Shown here in pieces: positions 1 to 8,763 of a DNA stretch of 63,273 nucleotides. Origin of the DNA: Chitinophagaceae bacterium. GTDB lineage: Bacteria > Bacteroidota > Bacteroidia > Chitinophagales > Chitinophagaceae. Both the position numbers and the translations under genes were made by a program. Numbering within the stretch: the first letter of the stretch is position 1; every line of letters begins with the position of its first letter. The DNA is taken from contig CANBQT010000011.1 in NCBI GenBank assembly GCA_947371755.1, positions 1 to 63,273 of the forward strand, given 5' to 3'. Under the pieces are notes generated by a model that was given only the letters and a program-made list of their open reading frames with translations, did no database searches and was not told where the DNA came from.

Positions 1-215
1 AACCCCCCAAATAAAAAAGAACCAGACGACCTTCCCGATTACCATCGGGACGCTCTAGCCAACTGAGCTAACCCCCAAATAAAAAAGAACCAGACGACCT
101 TCCCGATTACCATCGGGACGCTCTAGCCAACTGAGCTAACCCCCCAAATAAAAAAGAACTAGACGACCTTCCCGATTACCATCGGGACGCTCTAGCCAAC
201 TGAGCTAACCACCCC
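1..215 (-). repeat. Tandem array of truncated tRNA-like units
   Basis: Three near-identical head-to-tail units (9-76, 77-145, 146-215; period 68-69 bases) are visible, and bases 1-8 are the tail of another, so the array probably continues left of the window. On the minus strand each unit resembles the 5' two thirds of a tRNA: a G-rich acceptor start, TA, a D arm (GCTC, loop AGTTGGCTA, GAGC), an anticodon-like arm, a variable region AGGTC, and the start of a T arm (GTCTGGTTC) that breaks off into T6. The 3' acceptor strand is missing in every unit. The anticodon-like arm is an 18-base inverted repeat (33-50, 101-118, 170-187), so it folds with a 6- or 8-base loop, not the canonical 7. If read as an anticodon it would be GGT (Thr). 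Units differ only in the length of the C run and one C-to-T change. These are seen directly; origin from a tRNA gene is inferred. Confidence 0.8.
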
Positions 216-224
216 AATGAGGTG

Positions 225-255
225 CAAATATATAAGCGGAAGTAATAGTTTCAAA
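225..255 (-). promoter_or_regulatory. Promoter TTTG-N19-TATATTTG reading into the tRNA-like array
   Basis: On the minus strand, TTTG (252-255) and TATATTTG (225-232) are separated by 19 bases. This is a full match to the known Bacteroidota primary-sigma consensus (TTTG at -33, TAnnTTTG at -7, spacer 19-21). Initiation would fall near base 220, a few bases before the first tRNA-like unit, so the array is probably transcribed. Confidence 0.7.
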
Positions 256-363
256 ATCAAATAATGAATCGATACAGGAGACAAATTCTGCAAAATGATG
301 GCATTTCCAAAGTTGAAATGACAATAAATTATTGCATATTACTTTTAAGGTAAATAAATTTTT

Positions 364-774
364 TTACAACGTGCTAAAATGATCCTGTATAATCCTACTC
401 AATATTGGTTCATCAATCGGTTTGTGTAAATAATCTTTGATCATTGGATAATTGGTGAACTTAATTTTGTCAGTTTCTGAAATGGAAGAAGTTGCTATGT
501 AGATAGATATTTTTTTAGAGGCCTTTTGTAATAATGGAATGAATTCATCTAAAAATTCCCAACCATCCATCATCGGCATTTCAATGTCCACTAAAATGAT
601 GTCGGGTAATAAAGATGGCTCATTGATGATTGGCTTTAAGGATTCAAAAGCCTCTAGTCCATTCGTGTATGCAGAGACTTTTTTGGCCAGATCATATTTG
701 ATGATTGTTTTCTTGAGCAATAACATGAATAATGGGTCATCGTCAATTACCAAAATGCTGTTAGCTTGTTTCAT
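364..774 (-). CDS. Single-domain response regulator (CheY-like receiver)
   Basis: A 136-residue protein consisting of one receiver domain and nothing else. The acidic pocket is D11-D12-D13, the phospho-acceptor is D63 in VDIEMPMMDG, the switch position is T95/S96, and the conserved lysine is K118 in LHKPID. With no DNA-binding or enzymatic output domain it should act by protein-protein contact, as a phosphate shuttle or a CheY-type regulator, in the cytoplasm. No histidine kinase lies nearby, so its partner is unknown. The ATG at 774 fits the domain start exactly. Family assignment is secure; its pathway is not. Confidence 0.93.
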   Translation of the reverse strand: MKQANSILVIDDDPLFMLLLKKTIIKYDLAKKVSAYTNGLEAFESLKPIINEPSLLPDIILVDIEMPMMDGWEFLDEFIPLLQKASKKISIYIATSSISETDKIKFTNYPMIKDYLHKPIDEPILSRIIQDHFSTL

Positions 775-991
775 ACTATAAATATAATAAATAGTTGATT
801 GAATTTTATAACTCTTTGAACGTTATGTTTTTGAAAAAAAATGAATAACTAAAAACAGTCTATTTTTTTTGTTTAACTATTATTTCTTTTATTCAATGAA
901 TTGTTTAACCATTTATTAGACTTAACAAATAAGCAACAATACGTTCGTTTTTGCTTAACAATTAAGACACAATTCCTTAACATCCTCCGGA

Positions 992-999
992 TACTTTTG
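992..999 (+). promoter_or_regulatory. Candidate -7 box TACTTTTG for the first susC
   Basis: A perfect TAnnTTTG box 28 bases upstream of the susC start. No TTTG lies at the right distance upstream, so only the -7 element supports it. The rest of 775-991 is AT-rich with no other element that I can name. Confidence 0.4.
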
Positions 1000-1027
1000 C
1001 TGCCACAACAACTAAAATAACTAGTTT

Positions 1028-4000
1028 ATGAAGCAAAAGAATCGCTTTTTAAGCTTATTGCTATTCCCATTAGTAATATGCTTATTCTCATTTCAAGCAC
1101 AGGCACAGAACGCTACAATTGGCGGAAAAGTGTTGGATGCTGCAACCGCTAAGCCCATTGAAGGCGCGGTAATTTCAAATGGTAAACAACAAACAACTTC
1201 TAGCGCAACAGGTACTTTTAGTATTGCTGCTGCTAAAGGAAGTCAATTGACTGTAAGTTTTGTTGGTTATACGACCAGGAAAATTGCAGTAACAGGTACT
1301 GATGTAACCATCAGTTTAAACCCTTCTGCAGATCAACTGAGCGAAGTGGTGGTAACTGGATTGGGTGTAAGAAAAGAAACCAAGAAATTGGGTTACTCAG
1401 TACAGGAAGTTAAAGGTGCTGATCTTGTGAAAGCAAGAGAAGTGAACCCTGTTAACGGTTTAGTTGGTAAAGTAGCTGGTTTAGACGTAGCTATCAATCA
1501 GGAAATGTTAGCAGCTCCTAACGTTTCATTACGTGGATACAATATCAGCTTATACGTAGTGGATGGTATTCCTATTTCTTCTGATACATGGAACCTTAGT
1601 CCAGATGATATCGAGTCTTACACAGTTCTGAAAGGTCTTGCCGCAACTGCTATCTATGGTAGCCGTGCTCAGAATGGTGCGATCTTGATCACAACTAAGA
1701 GAGCAAAGAAGAATGATAAAGGTTATACTATTGAATTTAATTCAAGTACTCAAGTCAACAAAGGATTTATTGCTTTACCAAAGACACAAGCTATGTATGG
1801 CGGTGGCGACTACTCTCAATATATTTTCGGAGATGGTAAGGGTGGTGGATTAAATGATGGTGACTATGATGTATGGGGACCAGCTTTGAATGGCCAATTA
1901 ATTCCACAATACAATAGTCCAATTGATCCGGTAACTGGAAAAAGACAGGCTACTCCTTATTTACCAGTTGGGGTTGATAACTTAAAGCGCTTTATTGAAG
2001 CAGGTTTGTTAACTACTAACAACTTAAGCTTTTCTTCTTCAAATGATCGTTCAAGTGTAAGAATGTCCTTGACCAATACTTACCAAAAAGGTATTGTGCC
2101 CAATACAAAATTAAACACCGTAAACTTCAATATGAATGCTAGCTATAATTTAAGCAGCAAATTGAAAGTGGAAGGTACCCTGAACTATAACCGTCAATTC
2201 TCTCCAAATATTCCTGACGTGGCTTACGGACCTAACAGTATCATTTATTCAATGACTGTTTGGACTGGTGCTGACTGGAATATTGCAGATATGAAAAATT
2301 ACTGGCAGCCCGGTAAAGAAGGTGTTCAGTCAATTTTCGCAGAGTATCAACGTTACCATAATCCATATTTCAGTAGCTATGAGTGGTTACGTGGTCATTA
2401 CAAAAATGATATCACTGGAAACATTGCTTTGACTTATAAACCCAACACTCATTTAGAAGCAATTATCAGAACCAATATCAGTGCAAACGATGTATTGAGA
2501 ACTGAGAAAATGCCTTATTCTGCTCACCCTTACGGCAGAGAATTAAATAGAGGAGATTACAGAGAAGACCAACGTTCACTGTTTGATAATAACGTAGAAG
2601 GTTTGGTGAAGTATAATAATAAATTGAAAAACGGCATTGCATTTGATATAACAGGTGGTGCGAACGCAAGAAATTTCAATTATAGATCTACATTCACTAC
2701 TACAGATTATTTGAACGTTCCAGGATTGTATTCTTTTGCTAACTCATTGAATCCAGTTAAAGCATACAACTTTAATTCAAGCATGTTGGTATTGAGTGCT
2801 TACTATTCTGCAAGTATAGATTTTGGTAAATACTTCAGTTTGAATACTACAGGAAGAGTAGATAAAAACTCAACTTTATTGTTGAATAATAATGCCTATT
2901 TCTATCCTTCATTTAGTGGAGCTTCAGTAATTTCTGATTATGTAAAATTACCAGAAGTAATCAGTTTCTTAAAAGTAAGAGCATCTTATGCATCTGCTAA
3001 ATCACCAAGTACATCAAGCTATATCGGACCAGCAGCTTATCCTATTGGGTATGGTACTCCTTATGTTAGTGCTTATGGAGGTCCGTCTTATTCTTTATCA
3101 AATCCTGCATATAGTATTGGTACAGTTTATAATGGACAAAGTGGTGCCTATGCTCCATCAAATGTTATTGATCCAAATATCAAATCTTCTCAGCTTACAA
3201 GTACAGAGTATGGTTTTGATATGAAATTCTTGAAAAACAGATTGGGCTTAAGCGCAACTCTTTATAACAATATCAATGGTCCTGGAATTGTGGGTTACCC
3301 ATTGTCTCAGACAACTGGTTTAACATCTTTTACAACTAATGCCATTAAAACACAAATTAAAGGAGCAGAACTTTCTTTAACTGGTTCTCCTTTAAGAAAT
3401 GCACAAGGGTTGAACTGGGATGTGATGCTTAACTGGTCAACTTTTACTGAAACTTATAAAGAACTACCTGCAAGTTTCTCAAACTATCAATTCCAACAGG
3501 GTGATCGTGTTGACAAATTATATGCTGGTGTAACTGCAAAAACTGCTGATGGACAAGTGATTAATAACAGTGCTGGATATCCGGTTTATTTGCCAAAAGC
3601 ACAATATGTTGGTCATGCTGATGCTGATTGGAGCTGGTCTATTTACAATAAATTTAGCTACAAACAATTCGCGCTTTCTTTCCAGTTTGATGGTAAAGTG
3701 GGTGGTGTTGTTCAAGACCGCGTCATGAGAAAAGGAATTGAAGGTGGATCAAACATCTTTACTGCTGAAGGTGCGGTAGGTGTTGCCAGAGCAGCTGAAA
3801 CAAAAGCCATTGTATACAATCCTACAACAAATTCATATTCTATAGATCCAAACTTTAAAGGAACTTATGTAGGTGAAGGTGTTCAGATTTCAAACAATAC
3901 CCCTATCAAGTATGATCCTGTAACAGGAGTAATTACAAACTTGAGTTCACTTCAGTTTGTTAAAAATACTGGAGTTGCAACCTTTATTCAGGATTACGTA

Positions 4001-4297
4001 AGTAGCTTCTTTAACGATTTCGAACATACTTCTGTAAGTAAGACTTATGCTAAACTTCGTGAATTAACTATCACTTATTCTGTTCCTCAATCAGTTTTAG
4101 GTAAGAAATCATTTATTACTAAAATCGATGTTTCATTGGTTGGACGTAACCTATTGTATTTCTTCCCTTCTCGTTTTAAGGATATGGATGTTGACCAATA
4201 TTCTGGTCGTGATTACAATAGCGGAAACAGCAGAGAGTACAACTTACAAACTCCAACTACTCGTAGCTATGGCTTTAACGTAAATTTTGTTTTCTAA
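1028..4297 (+). CDS. SusC/RagA-family TonB-dependent receptor
   Basis: Outer-membrane TonB-dependent transporter of the SusC type, 1089 residues. A signal peptide occupies about residues 1-26 (cleavage near QAQA). A carboxypeptidase-regulatory-like domain follows (about 29-112), then a plug domain (about 115-225) with the SusC hallmarks VVDGIPI and IYGSRAQNGAILITT, then a long beta-barrel ending in phenylalanine. In this family the barrel and its SusD lid import a specific oligomer by TonB energy. The partner susD starts 37 bases downstream. The substrate cannot be read from the sequence; the downstream phosphoesterase, OPA-like transporter and FAD oxidase suggest a phosphorus-containing compound and not a plain glycan (inference). 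No anti-sigma or sigma gene is adjacent. Confidence 0.95.
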   Translation: MKQKNRFLSLLLFPLVICLFSFQAQAQNATIGGKVLDAATAKPIEGAVISNGKQQTTSSATGTFSIAAAKGSQLTVSFVGYTTRKIAVTGTDVTISLNPSADQLSEVVVTGLGVRKETKKLGYSVQEVKGADLVKAREVNPVNGLVGKVAGLDVAINQEMLAAPNVSLRGYNISLYVVDGIPISSDTWNLSPDDIESYTVLKGLAATAIYGSRAQNGAILITTKRAKKNDKGYTIEFNSSTQVNKGFIALPKTQAMYGGGDYSQYIFGDGKGGGLNDGDYDVWGPALNGQLIPQYNSPIDPVTGKRQATPYLPVGVDNLKRFIEAGLLTTNNLSFSSSNDRSSVRMSLTNTYQKGIVPNTKLNTVNFNMNASYNLSSKLKVEGTLNYNRQFSPNIPDVAYGPNSIIYSMTVWTGADWNIADMKNYWQPGKEGVQSIFAEYQRYHNPYFSSYEWLRGHYKNDITGNIALTYKPNTHLEAIIRTNISANDVLRTEKMPYSAHPYGRELNRGDYREDQRSLFDNNVEGLVKYNNKLKNGIAFDITGGANARNFNYRSTFTTTDYLNVPGLYSFANSLNPVKAYNFNSSMLVLSAYYSASIDFGKYFSLNTTGRVDKNSTLLLNNNAYFYPSFSGASVISDYVKLPEVISFLKVRASYASAKSPSTSSYIGPAAYPIGYGTPYVSAYGGPSYSLSNPAYSIGTVYNGQSGAYAPSNVIDPNIKSSQLTSTEYGFDMKFLKNRLGLSATLYNNINGPGIVGYPLSQTTGLTSFTTNAIKTQIKGAELSLTGSPLRNAQGLNWDVMLNWSTFTETYKELPASFSNYQFQQGDRVDKLYAGVTAKTADGQVINNSAGYPVYLPKAQYVGHADADWSWSIYNKFSYKQFALSFQFDGKVGGVVQDRVMRKGIEGGSNIFTAEGAVGVARAAETKAIVYNPTTNSYSIDPNFKGTYVGEGVQISNNTPIKYDPVTGVITNLSSLQFVKNTGVATFIQDYVSSFFNDFEHTSVSKTYAKLRELTITYSVPQSVLGKKSFITKIDVSLVGRNLLYFFPSRFKDMDVDQYSGRDYNSGNSREYNLQTPTTRSYGFNVNFVF

Positions 4298-4334
4298 TTT
4301 TTAAAATCATTCGAAAACATTAAAAAATATAAGT

Positions 4335-5921
4335 ATGAAATTGAATAAACAAATCGGTATACTTTTTCTTGCTGTTGCTTTGATAGCGAGTAGTTGTACC
4401 AAGACATACGAGAAGTATGCAGTAAACCCCAATCAGCCTACAGCTGTACCTGCTTATCTTCTATTAAGACAAATTGAGAACTCCTTAATGGTGTTCCCAG
4501 CTGGTGATGAAGATAAGTTTGGTCAGTATACACTTTCTACCTACACCTATTACGGTACCAATGAGTACTGGTCGGGAGCTGCCTCTTTAAATTATGATAT
4601 TTTAAGAAATATCTCATCTATGGAAAAGGAAGCGGCTAAAACTTCTGCTGATCCAAATGCTGTTAACCCTTATGGTGCATTGGCGAAATTTTTCAAAGCT
4701 TATGTATTTGTAAACATGACTTTGAAAGTGGGAGACATTCCAATGTCTGAAGCATTAAAAGGATTGGATGTGCCAAATCCTAAATATGATACTCAAAAAC
4801 AAGTATTTATTCAGAGTTTGCAATTGTTAGAAGATGCAAATACACAATTAGCTTCGTTGATTGCTGCTTCTAATACTTCAATTTTGGGTGATTTCTATTT
4901 CTTAGAAAGAATCTCTAATGCAAAAGACGCGTTGACTACTTTAAAGCAATGGCAAAAAGTGGTGAATTCTTATAAATTGCGTGTGTTGATTGAATTAAGT
5001 AAGAAGTCTACTGATGCAGATTTAAATATCAAGCAAAAATTTGCTGATGTGTACAATAATCCTGCGAAGTACCCTATCATGACTGATTTATCAGACAACT
5101 GGGAATATCAGTATAATGCTGCATTCAATTATTATCCAAACAACAAAGGAAACTATGGTAACGATGCAACTCGTTTGTGCGTTGCTTCAACCTGGTTAAA
5201 CACATTAGCAGGTTTGAACGATTTACGTGCCATGAAAGTAGCTGATCCGGCTCGTGGTTTAGGCTTTCCTGATACTTCTTACAAATCATTTGTTGGTGGT
5301 AAAGCAGGAGATGATATGAGTACCTTAGGTGGTCAGATCAATTCATTCGTGATTTCTCCAATTGGTCGTAAGCGTTATTATGACAATTTCACAGGTGAAA
5401 ATACTTTCTTAGTAGGTTACCCTGAAATGTGTTTAAATATTGCTGAAGCAATCAACCGTGGCTGGATCACAGGATCTGCAGACGCTTGGTATCAGAAAGG
5501 TACAAAAGCAATGTTTGCTTTCTATGGTGTTGTGGATGGCGCAAATACAGTATCTTTCTTAAAAGGTACAGCGCCTGGAGACTATGTTAGCTATACTGTA
5601 AACTTTAGCTATGCCGATTATTTTAATCAGGCTTCTGTAAAATATGCAGGCGATAATGCAACTGGCTTAAATCAAATCTTAACTCAAAGATATTTAGCAT
5701 TAGCTCGTAACTCAGGTTTAGAAGGTTACTATCAGTGGAGAAGAACAGGTGTTCCTGCATTCTCAGCTGGTGCAGGTACTGGAAACAGTAACGTGATTCC
5801 TTTACGTTACCAATACCCTTCATCTGAACTTTCTACCAATAAAGACAATGTAACTGCTGCGGTTGCTAGTCAGTATGGTGGTAAAGATGATATCAATGCT
5901 AAGATGTGGTTACTTCAGTAA
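4335..5921 (+). CDS. SusD-like substrate-binding lipoprotein (SusD-like_2 type)
   Basis: Surface lipoprotein that caps the preceding SusC barrel and captures its substrate. The signal sequence ends in a lipobox at IASSC (C21), and the mature part is an alpha-helical SusD fold. The opening after the lipid anchor (KYAVNPNQP...) and the overall pattern resemble the SusD-like_2 branch (PF12771) more than classical SusD. At 528 residues it is a normal length. It is co-directional with susC (37-base gap), and a strong hairpin follows 33 bases after the stop codon. Ligand specificity is not deducible. Confidence 0.93.
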   Translation: MKLNKQIGILFLAVALIASSCTKTYEKYAVNPNQPTAVPAYLLLRQIENSLMVFPAGDEDKFGQYTLSTYTYYGTNEYWSGAASLNYDILRNISSMEKEAAKTSADPNAVNPYGALAKFFKAYVFVNMTLKVGDIPMSEALKGLDVPNPKYDTQKQVFIQSLQLLEDANTQLASLIAASNTSILGDFYFLERISNAKDALTTLKQWQKVVNSYKLRVLIELSKKSTDADLNIKQKFADVYNNPAKYPIMTDLSDNWEYQYNAAFNYYPNNKGNYGNDATRLCVASTWLNTLAGLNDLRAMKVADPARGLGFPDTSYKSFVGGKAGDDMSTLGGQINSFVISPIGRKRYYDNFTGENTFLVGYPEMCLNIAEAINRGWITGSADAWYQKGTKAMFAFYGVVDGANTVSFLKGTAPGDYVSYTVNFSYADYFNQASVKYAGDNATGLNQILTQRYLALARNSGLEGYYQWRRTGVPAFSAGAGTGNSNVIPLRYQYPSSELSTNKDNVTAAVASQYGGKDDINAKMWLLQ

Positions 5922-5953
5922 GCTGATGTAGATTATCTTATAGTAAATAAATG

Positions 5954-5991
5954 AATAGGAGCGAGATTTGTAAAATTTCGCTCCTATTTTT
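5954..5991 (+). terminator. Intrinsic terminator or attenuator between susD and the phosphoesterase
   Basis: A 16-base stem (5954-5969 with 5973-5988, one G-T pair) with a three-base loop, followed by a run of T. The ATG of the next gene is only 16 bases beyond the T run, too close for a separate promoter, so this looks like a partial terminator that lowers downstream expression relative to susCD, or an mRNA-stabilising 3' hairpin. Confidence 0.8.
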
Positions 5992-6007
5992 ATGTAAAAT
6001 ACAAAGG

Positions 6008-8746
6008 ATGAAAAAGGTTTTCTTCTCGTTTTTATTGATGATAGCTTTCATGTGTGCAAATGCTCAAGAGAAAGTGAGTGTATTACAAGTGCCGGGAACG
6101 CAACAGTTCTGCTCTATTAATGAAAATGGTGTTTCAGTTTTGCCAAGTGGAAGATTGGTTAGTCCTGCAGGACAATTATTACGCATCACTCATGACCCCT
6201 TTGGTATGAAATTATCTCCAGATGGTAAAAAAGTGATCAGTTTACATGATGGTGTGTTTACACTGATTGATGTGAATACTATGAGCGCCATACGAGTTCC
6301 TTCGTACGACAATAAAATCGCTTCACCTTTTTCAAAAGGCTCTAATTTGGGATTAGCATTTTCCGCAGACTCCAAAAAAATATATTTAAGTGGAGGCGAT
6401 AATGGAGCTGTGATCTTGTATGATTTAGAGAAAATGAAAACGATAGATTCTATTTCTTTAAATGGTAATGTAAGGGGTAAATTTTATGATGACAGTTTTA
6501 CTTCAGACTTGGTTTTAAATAAAAATGAAACTGAATTATTTATCCTTGATCGTGGTAATTTCAGAATGGTTCGCTATGATATTAAATTGAGAAAGATCAC
6601 TGCTTCTATACCAGTAGGCAGACAACCATTTGGGTTGGCTTTAACTACTGATGAAAAAATGGCCATTGTTGCTAACGTGGGTATGTATTCGTATCCATTA
6701 ATTAAAGGAGCTACCCGTGAAGATTATGAAGAAAAAATGATTTCTCATCAACCTTATGGAGATAATACCAAAGAATCTATCAAAGGAACTAAAGTAGAAG
6801 GTAAGAAAGCACAAGGTGTGGGAAGTCCCCTTGCTCCTGAAGCAATGAGTGTATTTACCATCAATCTTGCCAACAATAAAGTGGTTGATAAATTTAAAAC
6901 TGGTAATCAGATAGGAGAGATGATTGAGGGTGCTGAAGTAGTGGGTGGTGCAAGTCCGAATAGCATCGCTGTGGGAAAAGATTATGCATATGTAACTAAT
7001 GCCACAAATGATAATATCTCCATTCTCGATCTTAACAACCATAAGATCCAAGGTCATATTGATATTAAGGTGGATAGTAGGATTGATAAATATCGTGGTC
7101 TTTTGCCATTTGGTATTACTATTAGTAAAGATGAAAAAACATTGTACGTTGCTTTGTTAGGATTCAATGCAGTAGCAGTGATTGATATCGCAACCAGAAA
7201 AACTTTGGGATTGATTCCAACTGGCTGGGGCCCCACCAGAGTTTTGTTAAGTAATGACGATAAAGAATTGTATGCAATTACTTGCCGTGGGTTAGGTGCT
7301 GGACCTAATGGCGGTAAAGATTTCAAGGCTCCAATACAAGGTACTTATATTGGCGATATACAATTAGGAAGTTTTCAAAAAGTGGTAATTCCAGACTCAT
7401 TACAATTAGAGCTATATACCAAACAATGTATCAAAAATACTTTTGAGGAAACCACGGTTGTGACCGATAAGGAAAATCCTTTACCTGTATTGCCCGGAAT
7501 TACAGAAACTCCCATCAAATATGTGGTTTATATCACCAAAGAGAATAGAACCTATGATGAAGTATTTGGACAATTTAAAAATGCAAACGGGGATAGTTCT
7601 TTAGCAAGATTTGGGGTAAATAATGAATATACCATTCCCGATTCGATGCGTGCTAATTTTAAAAATTTAAAAATTACCCCTAACCATCATAAAGCGGCTA
7701 AACAATTTGCGATTAGTGATAATTTTTATTGTGATAGCGATGCTTCCATTCACGGCCACCATTGGATGATGGGCGTAATTCCGAATGAGTGGGTAGAAGT
7801 TAATTCAAGCGTAAGTAAGGAAGCTAAAATATTTTCTAAGGCACCTGGCAGAAGATTTCCAGGTACTACTGGTAGCATGGATCCGGAAGATTATGCAGAA
7901 AAAGGAGGGGTATGGGAAGCTTTAGATAGAAAAGGAATTAAATTCTACAATTTTGGTGAAGCAAATGAAACAGCGCATAATCGCGAAGAATGGAATGATA
8001 CTGCAACTGGTGGTGGACATATTGTAATGGTACCTATGCAAAAAGCATTGTTCCCGAATACCAGCCACAATTATGCAGGCTTTAATTGTAATGTACCTGA
8101 TCAATTTCGGATGGATCAATTTGAAGCTGAATTCACCGAAAAATGGATTAAGGGAAAAGAGAAAATGCCGGCCTTGATAACTATGCAAGTGCCCAATGAT
8201 CATACTGCAGGTCCAAGACCAGCAGATGGGTATTATTTTCCACATTCTTTTGTAGCAGATAATGATTTAGCAGTGGGCAGAATCCTTCATTTTCTTTCCC
8301 GTACCAAATATTGGGAAAATATGTTGGTAGTGATTACAGAAGATGACCCGCAGGGAGGTGTTGACCACATTGATGCGCATCGCTCTATTTTAATGATGGC
8401 TGGACCATATGTTAAAAAAGATTACGTAAGCCATACACATGCAAACTTTGGAGCTATTCTTAAAACCATTTATAATATTCTTGGTGTTCCTTATGTGAAT
8501 CAATACGATGCAACAGGAAGCCTGTTAACCGATTTTTTTACAAACAAGCCCGACTTTACCCCCTATACTTTAGAAAAACATGATGAAAGAGTATTTGATG
8601 TTCATAAAGCCATGAAAAAATATAATCGTGATATCGATTGGCGCAAGATTGAACAAGGGCCAAAAATGGATGCACCTGCAGATATGCGAGCTAATCATTA
8701 TCAACAACAATCACCGAATCAGTTTGTGATTACTGGTAATAAATAG
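6008..8746 (+). CDS. Bifunctional YncE-like beta-propeller / phosphoesterase
   Basis: Secreted 912-residue protein. The signal peptide is about residues 1-20 (cleavage near CANAQ). YVTN/YncE-type beta-propeller repeats span roughly 30-440. A phosphoesterase domain of the alkaline-phosphatase-like or acid-phosphatase/phospholipase C type begins near 503 with ITKENRTYDEVFG and includes the metal-site segment TEDDPQGGVDHIDAHRS. It should hydrolyse a phosphate ester or diester in the periplasm. I chose the ATG at 6008 because the earlier ATG at 5951 lies inside the terminator hairpin and would put non-secretory residues before the signal peptide. It precedes a transporter that resembles organophosphate antiporters, which suggests that a released phosphorylated product is taken up. 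The exact substrate is unknown. Confidence 0.87.
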   Translation: MKKVFFSFLLMIAFMCANAQEKVSVLQVPGTQQFCSINENGVSVLPSGRLVSPAGQLLRITHDPFGMKLSPDGKKVISLHDGVFTLIDVNTMSAIRVPSYDNKIASPFSKGSNLGLAFSADSKKIYLSGGDNGAVILYDLEKMKTIDSISLNGNVRGKFYDDSFTSDLVLNKNETELFILDRGNFRMVRYDIKLRKITASIPVGRQPFGLALTTDEKMAIVANVGMYSYPLIKGATREDYEEKMISHQPYGDNTKESIKGTKVEGKKAQGVGSPLAPEAMSVFTINLANNKVVDKFKTGNQIGEMIEGAEVVGGASPNSIAVGKDYAYVTNATNDNISILDLNNHKIQGHIDIKVDSRIDKYRGLLPFGITISKDEKTLYVALLGFNAVAVIDIATRKTLGLIPTGWGPTRVLLSNDDKELYAITCRGLGAGPNGGKDFKAPIQGTYIGDIQLGSFQKVVIPDSLQLELYTKQCIKNTFEETTVVTDKENPLPVLPGITETPIKYVVYITKENRTYDEVFGQFKNANGDSSLARFGVNNEYTIPDSMRANFKNLKITPNHHKAAKQFAISDNFYCDSDASIHGHHWMMGVIPNEWVEVNSSVSKEAKIFSKAPGRRFPGTTGSMDPEDYAEKGGVWEALDRKGIKFYNFGEANETAHNREEWNDTATGGGHIVMVPMQKALFPNTSHNYAGFNCNVPDQFRMDQFEAEFTEKWIKGKEKMPALITMQVPNDHTAGPRPADGYYFPHSFVADNDLAVGRILHFLSRTKYWENMLVVITEDDPQGGVDHIDAHRSILMMAGPYVKKDYVSHTHANFGAILKTIYNILGVPYVNQYDATGSLLTDFFTNKPDFTPYTLEKHDERVFDVHKAMKKYNRDIDWRKIEQGPKMDAPADMRANHYQQQSPNQFVITGNK

Positions 8747-8763
8747 AAGCCAATTTTACATCT

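Noticed and set aside
1..215. CRISPR array reading of the left-edge repeats
   Set aside because: Units are almost identical over their entire length with no variable spacers, and they carry a recognisable tRNA D arm.
5951..6007. Upstream ATG that extends the phosphoesterase by 19 residues
   Set aside because: It lies within the terminator hairpin, and the extension would place polar residues before a clean signal peptide.
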